DNA from: Shinella sp. | Lineage (GTDB): Bacteria; Pseudomonadota; Alphaproteobacteria; Rhizobiales; Rhizobiaceae | DNA: 64,000 bases | Assembly (NCBI GenBank): GCA_003248775.1 | Contig: QFQX01000008.1 | Span: 71,569-135,568 of the forward strand | Direction: 5' to 3' | Shown: positions 16,476 to 25,297 of the stretch, one piece after another | Numbering within the stretch: position 1 is the first letter of the stretch | How the letters are laid out: the number at the start of each line of letters is the position of its first letter | Notes under the pieces: model-generated | What the model saw: the letters and a program-made list of their open reading frames with translations, nothing else | Told to the model about the DNA's origin: nothing | Databases searched by the model: none | Program-made: the position numbers and the translations under genes

Positions 16476-17435
16476 ATGACCAACGAATTACGCGGCTTCT
16501 ACCCCGAAATCGAACCCTACGAGACCGGTTTTCTCGACGTCGGCGATGGCCACACCGTTTATTGGGAGCGCGTCGGCACGAAGGGCGGTAAGCCCGCCGT
16601 CTTCCTGCATGGCGGCCCGGGTGGCGGATCGAGCCCGACCCAGCGCCGCCTCTTCGACCCGGCGGTCTATGACCTGCTGCTATTCGACCAGCGCGGTTGC
16701 GGCAAGTCCACGCCGCATGCCTCGCTGGAGGCCAACACCACCTGGCATCTGGTGGCCGATATCGAGCGCCTGCGCGAGATGGTCGGCGTCGACAAGTGGC
16801 TGGTGTTCGGCGGCTCCTGGGGCTCGACGCTGGGGCTCGCCTATGCCGAAACCCATCCGGACCGGGTTTCCGAACTGGTGCTGCGCGGCATCTATACGCT
16901 GACCACGCCCGAGCTCCTCTGGTATTACCAGTTCGGCGTGTCGGAAATGTTCCCGGACCGCTGGGAGATGTTCCAGGCCCCGATCCCGGAAGCCGAGCGC
17001 CACGATATGATGGGCGCGTATCGCAACTACCTCACGGGCAGCGACCGCAAGAAGCAGCTCGAATGCGCGATCGCATGGAGCACCTGGGAGGGTGCCACAA
17101 TCACGCTGCTGCCCAATCCGGATTATGCCGCCCATTTCGGCGAGGACGACTATGCGATCGCGTTTGCGCGCATCGAAAACCACTTCTTCGTCCATGGCGG
17201 CTGGCTGGAGGAAGGCCAGTTGCTGCGCGATGCGCATAGACTTCAAGATATTCCGGGCGTCATCGTTCATGGACGTTACGACATGCCCTGCCCGGCCAAA
17301 TACGCCTGGCAGCTTCACAAGGCCTGGCCGAAAGCGGACTTCCATCTGATCGAAGGCGCCGGCCATGCCTTTCTGGAGCCCGGCATTCTCGACCAGCTCA
17401 TCCGCGCAACCGACAGGTTTGCCGGGAAAGAATAA
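16476..17435 (+). CDS. pip: Proline iminopeptidase
   Basis: A 319-aa alpha/beta hydrolase that removes N-terminal proline from peptides (family S33). The oxyanion-hole region HGGPGGG and the nucleophile elbow GGSWGS (Ser at about 114) are present, along with GRYDMPCP (Asp) and GAGHAF (His) of the triad. Length is normal. It follows the second GFA gene by 3 bp and is probably cotranscribed. Confidence 0.94.
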   Translation: MTNELRGFYPEIEPYETGFLDVGDGHTVYWERVGTKGGKPAVFLHGGPGGGSSPTQRRLFDPAVYDLLLFDQRGCGKSTPHASLEANTTWHLVADIERLREMVGVDKWLVFGGSWGSTLGLAYAETHPDRVSELVLRGIYTLTTPELLWYYQFGVSEMFPDRWEMFQAPIPEAERHDMMGAYRNYLTGSDRKKQLECAIAWSTWEGATITLLPNPDYAAHFGEDDYAIAFARIENHFFVHGGWLEEGQLLRDAHRLQDIPGVIVHGRYDMPCPAKYAWQLHKAWPKADFHLIEGAGHAFLEPGILDQLIRATDRFAGKE

Positions 17436-17441
17436 GATCTG

Positions 17442-17550
17442 CCCCTCACCCTGACCCTCTCCCCGCAAGCGGGGAGAGGGGACGGAAACGTCGGCGGCGC
17501 GGCCCTTCTCCCTGCTTGCGGGGAGAAGGTGGCGGCAGCCGGATGAGGGG
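17442..17550. repeat. Composite intergenic palindromic repeat
   Basis: Outer arms CCCCTCA (17442-17448) and TGAGGGG (17544-17550) enclose two hairpins. The first is CCCTCTCCCCGC / GCGGGGAGAGGG (17455-17480). The second is CCTTCTCCCTGC / GCGGGGAGAAGG with one mismatch (17504-17529). This looks like a dispersed rhizobial repeat of the CCCTCACC...GAGAGGG type and fills most of the pip-cimA gap. Copies elsewhere were not checked. Confidence 0.7.
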
Positions 17551-17589
17551 CGCGAAACAAACTAAACGGCTGCCTGGGGAGGCGAACAC

Positions 17590-19206
17590 ATGACACGCGA
17601 GAAAATCTATCTATTCGACACGACGTTGCGCGATGGCCAGCAGACGCCGGGCATCGACTTTTCGGTCGAGGACAAGATTGCGATTGCGGCCATGCTGGAC
17701 GAGTTCGGGCTCGATTATGTCGAGGGCGGCTATCCCGGCGCCAACCCGACCGACACAGCCTTCTTCACGAAGAAGCGCACCGAGCGCGCCGGCTTCGTCG
17801 CCTTCGGCATGACCAAGCGCGCCGGCGTCTCGGTCTCCAACGATCCGGGCATATCGCAGCTTCTGCAGGCGAAGGCCGACGCCATCTGTTTCGTCGCCAA
17901 GAGCTGGGACTACCACGTCAAGGTTGCACTCGGCTGCACCAATGAGGAAAATCTCGATTCGATCCGCGAGAGCGTCGAGGCGGCCATCGGGGCCGGCAAG
18001 ACGGCGATGGTCGATTGCGAGCATTTCTTCGACGGCTACAAGGCCAATCCGCAATATGCGCTCGCCTGCGCCCGCACCGCCTATGACGCCGGCGCGCGCT
18101 GGGTGGTGCTGTGCGATACCAATGGCGGCACGCAGCCGCCCGAGATCCGAGAGATCATCGCCGCCGTCATCGCGGCCGGTGTGCCCGGCTCCTCGCTCGG
18201 CATTCATGCCCACAACGACACGGGACAGGCGGTCGCCAATTCGCTTGCCGCCGTCGAAGCCGGCGTACGACAGATCCAGGGGACGCTGAACGGCATCGGC
18301 GAGCGCTGCGGCAACGCCAATCTCGTGACGATCATCCCGACGCTCTGTCTGAAGGACAGTTACGCGTCGCGGTTCACCACCGCGATCGATACCGAAAAGC
18401 TGGTCGAGCTGACGCGGCTTTCGCATTCCTTCGACGAACTGCTGAACCGTTCGCCGGATCATCAGGCGCCCTATGTCGGGGCTTCCGCCTTCGCCACAAA
18501 GGCCGGCATCCATGCCTCCGCCCTGCTCAAGGATCCAAAGACCTATGAGCATGTCGAGCCGCAGAGCGTCGGCAATTTCCGCAAGGTCATGGTGTCGGAT
18601 CAGGGCGGCAAGGCCAATTTCATCAACGAGCTCAAGCGCCGCGGCATCACCGTGGAAAAGGACGATCCGAAGCTCGATCAGCTCATTTCCATCGTCAAGG
18701 AACGGGAAGCTTCCGGCTATGCCTATGAGGGCGCCGATGCGAGCTTCGAGCTTCTCGCCCGCCGCACGCTCGGCACCGTGCCGAGTTTCTTTTCTGTCGA
18801 AGGCTTCCGGGTGATGGTCGAGCGACGCTTCGACGCCAACGGTCACCTGAAGACCATTTCCGAAGCGGTCGTAAAGCTCGTCATCGACGGCAACAGGGTC
18901 ATGTCGGTGGCGGAAGGTGATGGCCCGGTCAATGCACTCGACCTCGCGCTGCGCAAGGACCTCGGCAAGTATCAGACCGAGATCGACGATCTCGAACTGG
19001 TCGACTTCAAGGTGCGTATCCTCAATGGCGGCACGGAGGCCATCACCCGCGTCCTGATCGAATCCACCGATAATACCGGCATGCGCTGGTGGACGGTCGG
19101 CGTTTCGGAAAACATCATCGATGCCTCGTTCCAGGCGCTGATGGATTCGGTCGTCTACAAGCTGATGAAGAACCGGCAGCTTGCAGGAAAGATCGCCGCC
19201 GAATGA
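17590..19206 (+). CDS. cimA: (R)-citramalate synthase (CimA type)
   Basis: A 538-aa enzyme of the LeuA/homocitrate synthase superfamily. The HMGL-like barrel begins with LFDTTLRDGQQTPGIDFS and includes the metal-binding HAHND motif. A LeuA-type dimer/regulatory domain occupies the C terminus (from about 400). The features fit the TIGR00977 citramalate synthase group, which condenses pyruvate and acetyl-CoA in a threonine-independent isoleucine route. 2-isopropylmalate synthase is the main alternative, but the N-terminal motif and length favour CimA. Confidence 0.88.
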   Translation: MTREKIYLFDTTLRDGQQTPGIDFSVEDKIAIAAMLDEFGLDYVEGGYPGANPTDTAFFTKKRTERAGFVAFGMTKRAGVSVSNDPGISQLLQAKADAICFVAKSWDYHVKVALGCTNEENLDSIRESVEAAIGAGKTAMVDCEHFFDGYKANPQYALACARTAYDAGARWVVLCDTNGGTQPPEIREIIAAVIAAGVPGSSLGIHAHNDTGQAVANSLAAVEAGVRQIQGTLNGIGERCGNANLVTIIPTLCLKDSYASRFTTAIDTEKLVELTRLSHSFDELLNRSPDHQAPYVGASAFATKAGIHASALLKDPKTYEHVEPQSVGNFRKVMVSDQGGKANFINELKRRGITVEKDDPKLDQLISIVKEREASGYAYEGADASFELLARRTLGTVPSFFSVEGFRVMVERRFDANGHLKTISEAVVKLVIDGNRVMSVAEGDGPVNALDLALRKDLGKYQTEIDDLELVDFKVRILNGGTEAITRVLIESTDNTGMRWWTVGVSENIIDASFQALMDSVVYKLMKNRQLAGKIAAE

Positions 19207-19230
19207 TCGGCGGCGACCGTAACAGGCGAG

Positions 19231-20265
19231 TCAGACGGCCGGCGGGTTGAGGCGGGCAAAGCCCTCCTGCCGGTAGTAGGGGAAATGCGGATAGGAGGCG
19301 TCGGTGACGCTTGCCGCATCGAGGGCAGCGATCTGCTCGGCCGTCAGGCTCCAGCCGACCGCGCCGAGGTTCTGGCGCAATTGCTCCTCGTTTCGCGCGC
19401 CGATGATGACCGATGAAACGGTCGGGCGCGACAGGAGCCAGTTCAGCGCGATCTGCGGCACCGTCTTGCCGGTTTCCCCGGCGATTGCCTCGAGAGCATC
19501 GACGACGCGATAGAGCCGCTCGTCATCCACCGGCGGGCCGAAGGCCGCGGTTTCGTGCAGACGGCTTTTCTCCGGCAAAGGTGCGCCGCGGCGGATCTTG
19601 CCGGTGAGGCGGCCCCAGCCGAGCGGGCTCCAGACCATTGCGCCCACGCCCTGATCGAGACCAAGCGGCATCAGGTCCCATTCGTAATCCCGGCCGACCA
19701 GCGAATAATAGACCTGGTTCGCCACGTAACGCGGCCAGCCGTGACGATCAGCGGCAGCGAGCGACTTCATGATCTGCCAACCGGCGAAGTTGGAGACGCC
19801 GACGTAGCGGACCTTGCCGGCATTCACGAGACTGTCGAGCGTCGACAGCACTTCCTCGACGGGCGTCGAGGCATCGAAGGCGTGAAGCTGCAACAGGTCG
19901 ATGTAATCGGTGCCGAGCCGGCGGAGAGCGCCATCGACGCTGTCGGTCAGGCGGGCGGAAGATGTGCCCCATTCGGCGGGACCGTCCCCCATCGGCAGTC
20001 CTGTCTTGGTGGAGATCAGCACGTCGCCGCGCCGGCCCTTGATTGCCTGAGCGAGCACTTCTTCCGATGCGCCGGCGGAATAGACATCCGCGGTATCGAA
20101 GAGGTTCACGCCGGCCTCGAGGCAGATATCCACCAAACGGCGGGCCTCGGCGGCATCGGAATTGCCCCAGGCGCCAAACAGCGGGCCGGAGCCGCCGAAG
20201 GTGCCGCAGCCGAAGCTCAGGACCGGAACGCGGAGACCGGAGGCTCCCAGACGACGATATTCCAT
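19231..20265 (-). CDS. Aldo/keto reductase
   Basis: A 344-aa NADPH-dependent reductase with a TIM barrel. The start MEYRRLGASGLRVPVLSFG is typical. Catalytic residues are Asp and Tyr in FDTADVYSAG, Lys in ISTKTG and His in LLQLHAFD. ATG 20265 has AAGGA upstream; a longer frame is unlikely. It sits 58 bp downstream of the MFS gene on the same strand, so both may be controlled by the divergent LysR at 21600. Substrate unknown. Confidence 0.92.
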   Translation of the reverse strand: MEYRRLGASGLRVPVLSFGCGTFGGSGPLFGAWGNSDAAEARRLVDICLEAGVNLFDTADVYSAGASEEVLAQAIKGRRGDVLISTKTGLPMGDGPAEWGTSSARLTDSVDGALRRLGTDYIDLLQLHAFDASTPVEEVLSTLDSLVNAGKVRYVGVSNFAGWQIMKSLAAADRHGWPRYVANQVYYSLVGRDYEWDLMPLGLDQGVGAMVWSPLGWGRLTGKIRRGAPLPEKSRLHETAAFGPPVDDERLYRVVDALEAIAGETGKTVPQIALNWLLSRPTVSSVIIGARNEEQLRQNLGAVGWSLTAEQIAALDAASVTDASYPHFPYYRQEGFARLNPPAV

Positions 20266-20323
20266 TTGACTATCCTTTCCTTGTGGATCGATGGAAACGA
20301 GAAGAAAGAGGGCGCGCGCCCTT

Positions 20324-21499
20324 TCAGACGTGAGCCGGTTCTGCAGCCGGTCGCCTTGCTTCGCGGCGCATGGCAATGACGGCCAGCAACAGGCCGGCTA
20401 CCGGGAAGACGGCGGCAACGAGCGGGAGATGGGCAAGGCCCGGACCGTGGTCGATGGAGAGCCCGCCGACCCAGGCGCCGATGGCGTTGCCGAGATTGAA
20501 GGCGGCAATGTTGAGGCTGGAGGCAAGCGCCTGTCCCACGCCCTCGGCCTTCTGCAGGATACGAAGCTGAAGTGGGGCGACCGTTGCGAAGCCTGCCGCA
20601 CCGAGCAGGCCGACCATGACGGCTGCAACCGGCTGGATGCCCATCAGGAACTCCATGGCGATCAGAACGACGCCGAGGGCACCAAGCGAGAGCAGAAGCG
20701 CGCGACCGAGATTACGGTCCGCCAGACGACCACCGAGCAGGTTGCCGACGATCAGTCCGCCGCCGAAGAGCAGCAGGATCGGCGAAACCGCCGCTTCGCT
20801 GAAGCCGCTAATCTGGGTCAGGATCGGAGCAATGAAGGTGAAGACGGCGAAGACCGCGGCAAAACCGAGTACCGTCATGGCAAGACTGGTCACCACCGGC
20901 TCGCTGAAGAGCACCGAGAGCGAGCCGGCTTCTTCCGGCTTGTTGGCGGAGGTTTCTTCCTTCGGCAGGAAGATGGCAAGGACTGCGACCGCGATGACGC
21001 CGACGACGGCAACGGCCCAGAAGGTCATGCGCCAGCCATATTCCTGTCCGAGCCAGGTTCCGAACGGAACGCCGGCGATATTGGCGACCGTGAGCCCGGT
21101 GAACATGACGGCAATGGCCGAGGCCCGGCGATCTTCCGGAACCAGTCCGGTGGCGACGACGGAGCCGACACCGAAGAAGGTGCCATGAGCAAGCGCCGTC
21201 ACCAGACGGGCGACCATCAGCGCCTCGAAGCTGGGGGCCAGCGCACAGGCTATGTTGCCGATGGTGAAGATCACCATGAGCATGAGCAGCGTGGTGCGGG
21301 GCTTCATCCGGCCGGAAAAAGCCGTCAGCACCGGCGCGCCGACGACGACGCCGAGCGCATAGCCCGAGATCAGCAGGCCGGCGGTAGCGATGGAAATGCC
21401 GAGGTCGCGGCTGACGTCGATCAGCAATCCCATGATGACGAATTCGGTGACACCGATGCCAAAGGCTCCGGCTGTCAGTGCATAAAGGGCAAGAGGCAT
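20324..21499 (-). CDS. MFS transporter (DHA1 / AraJ-YdhP-like)
   Basis: A 391-aa twelve-helix permease starting MPLALYALTAGAFGIGVTEF, a beginning typical of AraJ/YdhP-like efflux proteins. The A-motif-like region GRMKPRTT follows helix 2. It diverges from a LysR gene with 100 bp between starts, the classic layout for a regulated efflux pump. Substrate unknown. Confidence 0.9.
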   Translation of the reverse strand: MPLALYALTAGAFGIGVTEFVIMGLLIDVSRDLGISIATAGLLISGYALGVVVGAPVLTAFSGRMKPRTTLLMLMVIFTIGNIACALAPSFEALMVARLVTALAHGTFFGVGSVVATGLVPEDRRASAIAVMFTGLTVANIAGVPFGTWLGQEYGWRMTFWAVAVVGVIAVAVLAIFLPKEETSANKPEEAGSLSVLFSEPVVTSLAMTVLGFAAVFAVFTFIAPILTQISGFSEAAVSPILLLFGGGLIVGNLLGGRLADRNLGRALLLSLGALGVVLIAMEFLMGIQPVAAVMVGLLGAAGFATVAPLQLRILQKAEGVGQALASSLNIAAFNLGNAIGAWVGGLSIDHGPGLAHLPLVAAVFPVAGLLLAVIAMRREARRPAAEPAHV

Positions 21500-21599
21500 T
21501 GGATCATCCTTTCTGATGCCGAGTGCCCTCAGATAGACAAGAGAAGTTCAGTGAAATAGTCTGCCTTAAAGAACAATATCTATGAGTTGAATTCACAAA

Positions 21600-22505
21600 A
21601 TGGCCCGACAGGACATCAACAGGTCCGGCGAGATGGAAGTCTTCGTGCAGGTGGTGGAGCGCGGCGGCTTTTCCGCCGCCGCCCGCGTCAGCCGCATGAC
21701 GCCATCGGCGGTGAGCAAGCTGGTTGCACGGCTGGAAACCCGGCTAGGCACGCGCCTCGTCAACCGCTCGACCCGCAAGCTGCTGCTGACACCGGAAGGC
21801 CGCGCCTTCTACGAGCGTTCCGTGCGCATTCTCGCTGATATGGACGAAGCCGAGCGAAGCGCTGCCTCGCTCGACAATCCACGCGGGCTGATCCGCATCA
21901 ATACCAGCGCCGCCTACGGCACTCATGTGCTCTCCCGCATTCTGTCACGCTTCCTTTGCGACTATCCCGGCATTTCCGTGGAGATCGTGCAGACGGACCT
22001 CGTGGTCGATCTTCTAACCGAACGGGCGGATATCGCTGTGCGCGCCGGCCCCATGACCAGTTCCAGCTTGATTGCCCGCAAGCTCGGGGACACCCAACTG
22101 GTGATCGTCGCCTCCCCGGACTATCTGGCGCGCCACGGAACTCCTGTGACGGCCGAAGATCTGGAGCATCATTGCCGGCTCGGCTTCGGTTATGTCAGGG
22201 CCTTTTCGGACTGGGACGTTCCACAGGGCGACGGGATCGTCTCCGTTCCTGTGGTCGGACGCGTCAGCGCCAGCGATGGCGAAGCGCTCCGGCATCTGGC
22301 AATCGGCGGCACCGGCCTGGCGCGGCTTGCCGCCTTCACCGTGCGCGAGGATATCGCCGCAGGTCGTCTGTTGCAGGTTCTCGATGATCCACGAACCCGG
22401 CGCAGCGAGGCCTTTCATGCCGTCTATGTCGGTCAGGGCGGGCATCTGCCGGCGCGCATCCGCGTGATGCTGGATTTTCTCTCCGAGCATGGCCGGGTAT
22501 CCTGA
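21600..22505 (+). CDS. LysR-family transcriptional regulator
   Basis: A 301-aa LTTR. The N-terminal winged helix (residues about 10-70) contains GGFSAAARVSRMTPSAVSKLVARLE. A periplasmic-binding-like effector domain spans about 95-295. The gene diverges from the MFS exporter and probably controls it and the aldo/keto reductase. The shared region is AT rich near 21560-21600, but I could not fix an unambiguous T-N11-A site. Confidence 0.93.
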   Translation: MARQDINRSGEMEVFVQVVERGGFSAAARVSRMTPSAVSKLVARLETRLGTRLVNRSTRKLLLTPEGRAFYERSVRILADMDEAERSAASLDNPRGLIRINTSAAYGTHVLSRILSRFLCDYPGISVEIVQTDLVVDLLTERADIAVRAGPMTSSSLIARKLGDTQLVIVASPDYLARHGTPVTAEDLEHHCRLGFGYVRAFSDWDVPQGDGIVSVPVVGRVSASDGEALRHLAIGGTGLARLAAFTVREDIAAGRLLQVLDDPRTRRSEAFHAVYVGQGGHLPARIRVMLDFLSEHGRVS

Positions 22506-22529
22506 CGCCGCTGTATTCCAGCCCGGATG

Positions 22530-23441
22530 CTATCCATCCTCTCCGGCGGTGGTTTCTCCCATATCTCCATCTGGCGGACGGGTCGAAAGCCCCCAGTCGG
22601 CCTCGGAATACCATTCCCCGGGCTGCTCCGGTTGCCGCCAGCGCAGGCTGCGGACGGCGCGCCAATTATCTCTGAAGGCGGCGCGAAGCCGGGCGTGGCT
22701 CGCCCAGTCGGAAAACTGCGCGCCCTCGGCCCAGACGAAGGACACGCTCTCGATGAAGCGCGCGGCGTAACCCCGCTCCTCGCGGCGAATGAGGAGATAG
22801 CCGGCCATGCCGGAATAGACGGGCCCCCTGCCCCTTTTCTCGAAGATCGGCACACCGAGCGGAAAGAGCAACCGGCCGCCGGGTTTCAGCCGGTCGATCC
22901 ACGGGCCGGCGGGCTGATCGACGGCGAAGTTGACGTAAACGATATCGACATAATCCTTAGGCCATTCGAGACCGTTGCCCCTGACAACCTCGACATTCGC
23001 CCGCCCTGTCAGGCACGTCGCGGCACGGGCCTCAAGTTCGTCGTCATACTCAACGGCTGTGACATGACCGGCGGCGCCGACGAGTTCGGCGAGGATCGCG
23101 GTGTAATAGCCTGTGCCGGCGCCGATGTGGCAGACCCGTTCTCCGTGTTTCGGCGCAAGCGCATGGATACCGAGCGCATGCAGCGACGGACTGCCATTGT
23201 TTACGCCACGCGGCGCATCGAGAGACACGAGAACGTCGTCGTAGAGAAAGGCCAAATCATCCGATGGCACCTCACGGTAGCTGCCATGGCTCGAGATCAG
23301 CCAGGGCGGGGGGCCTACGAAATCTTCGCGGGGTACCTGACTGAAGGCGCGAAGCAAGGCAGTGTCGGATGAGACACCAGCCTTTTCCAGCATCCGTATC
23401 GCATAATGGCAGCGTTGTTCCACGGTTGAAGCCTTCAGCAT
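22530..23441 (-). CDS. PCMT-like (protein-L-isoaspartate O-methyltransferase family) protein
   Basis: A 303-aa SAM-dependent methyltransferase. It has the PCMT-type N-terminal helix region, then motif I VCHIGAGTGYYTAILAELVG and post-I VTAVEYDD. The usual active-site pattern is altered (VNNGSPSLHALG), and about 80 residues follow the Rossmann domain, so repair of isoaspartate is not assured. ATG 23441 has GACGAGG upstream; a TTG at 23459 is possible. It diverges from rarD. Confidence 0.8.
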   Translation of the reverse strand: MLKASTVEQRCHYAIRMLEKAGVSSDTALLRAFSQVPREDFVGPPPWLISSHGSYREVPSDDLAFLYDDVLVSLDAPRGVNNGSPSLHALGIHALAPKHGERVCHIGAGTGYYTAILAELVGAAGHVTAVEYDDELEARAATCLTGRANVEVVRGNGLEWPKDYVDIVYVNFAVDQPAGPWIDRLKPGGRLLFPLGVPIFEKRGRGPVYSGMAGYLLIRREERGYAARFIESVSFVWAEGAQFSDWASHARLRAAFRDNWRAVRSLRWRQPEQPGEWYSEADWGLSTRPPDGDMGETTAGEDG

Positions 23442-23527
23442 CTCCTGCCTCGTCCACAATGTCCCGTCGCCCTGCCCGACAGCCTGCCGTACCGATGGTT
23501 CAGATGCAATCAGCCATTGTTCACCGG

Positions 23528-23545
23528 AATGAATTTGTTCATTCG
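23528..23545. promoter_or_regulatory. Operator-like palindrome between PCMT-like gene and rarD
   Basis: A perfect 7-bp inverted repeat GAATGAA / TTCATTC with TTTG spacer in the 156-bp divergent intergenic region. Symmetry and AT content suggest a dimeric repressor site, but no regulator is adjacent. Confidence 0.4.
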
Positions 23546-23597
23546 TAAACCTTCAGGTAACCGGATGGGTCAAAAAGAGAACCCGGGCGGAAATACC

Positions 23598-24506
23598 ATG
23601 AAGAACCCAGTTGCTCCGGCAATAAAGAATGAAGATAGCGCACGAGGCTTTGCCTTCGCGCTGACGGCTTATGTGATCTGGGGATTCCTGCCCCTGTTCA
23701 TGAAGGCCGTCGCCCATATTCCGCCGACGGAGGTGATCGCACACCGGGTCATCTGGTCGGTTCCGATCGCTGCCGGCGTCCTTCTCATTCTCCGACGGAC
23801 CGACGATCTGAAGGCGGCCCTTCGCTCACCGCGCATCATGCTGATGGCGGCGCTCACAGCGACACTGATCAGTATCAACTGGGGCCTTTATGTCTGGGCG
23901 ATCGGTGCCGGCCGTGCGCTGGACACAGCACTCGGCTACTTCATCAATCCACTGTTCTCGATTTTCCTCGGCGCGGTGCTGCTCAAGGAAAAGCTGAAGC
24001 CCGCGCAGATCGCGGCAATCGCGCTGGCGGCCATAGCGGTCGCGATTCTGACGTTTGAAGCAGGGTCGCTTCCCTGGGTATCGCTCGGACTCACCGTGAC
24101 CTGGGGCTTCTACGCCTTCTTCCGCAAGACGCTGCCGATCGGCCCCAATCAGGGCTTTCTTCTGGAAGTGCTGCTGCTCAGCCTCCCTGCGCTCGGCTAC
24201 ATGGTCTATCTCGGCGCGTCCGGCCAGAGTCATTTCTTCACGACCAGCTCGACCGACACGATACTGCTGCTTTCGAGCGGTGTCGTCACCGCCTGCCCGC
24301 TGATCATCTATGCGAACGGCGCGAAGCTGCTCAGGCTCTCGACCATCGGCATTATGCAGTACATCGCACCGACGATGATCTTCCTGATTGCCGTCTTCCT
24401 GTTCAAGGAACCGCTGGGCACGGCACGCACGATCGCCTTCCCGCTGATCTGGGCTGCACTCGTACTGTATTCGCTGCCGATGATCCGGGATTATCGCCGG
24501 CGCTGA
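23598..24506 (+). CDS. rarD: EamA-family transporter RarD
   Basis: A 302-aa ten-helix permease of the RarD subgroup (TIGR00688). Diagnostic stretches include AYVIWGFLPLFMK, ISINWGLYVWA, LGYFINPLFSIFLGAVLLKEKL and LIIYANGAKLL. ATG 23598 is chosen over an upstream frame from 23517 because GGCGGAAA precedes it. The export substrate is not established. The stop codon lies inside a terminator hairpin. Confidence 0.92.
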   Translation: MKNPVAPAIKNEDSARGFAFALTAYVIWGFLPLFMKAVAHIPPTEVIAHRVIWSVPIAAGVLLILRRTDDLKAALRSPRIMLMAALTATLISINWGLYVWAIGAGRALDTALGYFINPLFSIFLGAVLLKEKLKPAQIAAIALAAIAVAILTFEAGSLPWVSLGLTVTWGFYAFFRKTLPIGPNQGFLLEVLLLSLPALGYMVYLGASGQSHFFTTSSTDTILLLSSGVVTACPLIIYANGAKLLRLSTIGIMQYIAPTMIFLIAVFLFKEPLGTARTIAFPLIWAALVLYSLPMIRDYRRR

Positions 24507-24515
24507 AGCGCCGGC
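24496..24515. terminator. Hairpin between rarD and LOG gene
   Basis: A perfect 8-bp stem (GCCGGCGC / GCGCCGGC) with TGAA loop; the loop contains the rarD stop codon. Placed between convergent genes 15 bp apart, it could terminate from both sides. No strong T run. Confidence 0.45.
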
Positions 24516-24521
24516 CTCACC

Positions 24522-25142
24522 TTAAAGTTTGGAAATCACTTCGCCGGCGCCGCCGGAATTGCCGGCTCCATCGAGCCGGTCGAGGATCGTCGGCACAACC
24601 TCCTCTACATCTGCGATGACGAGCGGCTGAACACGATGGCCGGTATGGATGAAGCCCTGATCGCGCATGTGGCGGATCAGTTCCAGCATGGGGTCCCAGA
24701 AGCCGTTGACGTTGACGAAGACCATCGGCTTCTCGTGGCGTCCGAGCTGGGCCCAGGTCATGATCTCTACGATTTCTTCAAGGGTTCCGATCCCACCTGG
24801 AAGGGTTACGAAGGCATCGGCGCGCTCGAACATCGCATGCTTGCGCGCATGCATGTCCGGCGTGATAATCAAGTCGTCGAGCTGACCGAGTGAATGGCGT
24901 GTCGCTTCCATGTCGACGAGGAATTCCGGGATGATCCCGGTCACCTTGCCGCCGTTCGAAAGAACGCCGCTTGCGACCGCCCCCATGATACCCTTGGTGC
25001 CGCCACCATACACGAGGCGCATCCCGTGTGTGGCGATGGAACGGCCAAGCGCACGGCCGGCTTCAATGTAAGCGGGATCGCGTCCGGGCTGTGAGCCGCA
25101 GTAGACGCAGACGGATCGAATCGGAAAATTGTTTTCGGTCAT
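24522..25142 (-). CDS. LOG-family protein (TIGR00730)
   Basis: A 206-aa Rossmann protein of the LYSINE DECARBOXYLASE-like LOG family. The nucleotide-binding GGGTKGIMGAVASG and the signature PGGIGTLEEIVEIMTW are intact. Characterised members are phosphoribohydrolases that release free cytokinin bases from riboside monophosphates, or cleave other nucleoside monophosphates. Despite frequent labels it is not a lysine decarboxylase. In a plant-associated family cytokinin release is plausible, but cellular nucleotide hydrolysis is equally possible. Confidence 0.9.
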   Translation of the reverse strand: MTENNFPIRSVCVYCGSQPGRDPAYIEAGRALGRSIATHGMRLVYGGGTKGIMGAVASGVLSNGGKVTGIIPEFLVDMEATRHSLGQLDDLIITPDMHARKHAMFERADAFVTLPGGIGTLEEIVEIMTWAQLGRHEKPMVFVNVNGFWDPMLELIRHMRDQGFIHTGHRVQPLVIADVEEVVPTILDRLDGAGNSGGAGEVISKL

Positions 25143-25297
25143 GCCCCAAAAAACTATGCAGGGACCGTGAGGTCAACAAAATAGACTGAAAGCGGTGCGC
25201 GGAAACCCGGAATCCCTTGAGAACGCTTGTGAAAAGGGTCAGATGACGCTAGCAATTTCCTTGGGGTCATGGCGGTTTATCCGCCCGGAGAGAAAGA

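Noticed and set aside
17611..18846. 411-codon minus-strand frame opposite cimA
   Set aside because: Composition is typical of antisense frames in GC-rich genes; cimA on the plus strand has full family motifs.
20291..21559. 422-codon plus-strand frame opposite the MFS gene
   Set aside because: Low-complexity polar shadow of transmembrane codons; the minus-strand MFS protein is clear.
24522..25142. Lysine decarboxylase
   Set aside because: The PGGIGTLEE motif marks a LOG phosphoribohydrolase; the decarboxylase label is a historical misnomer.
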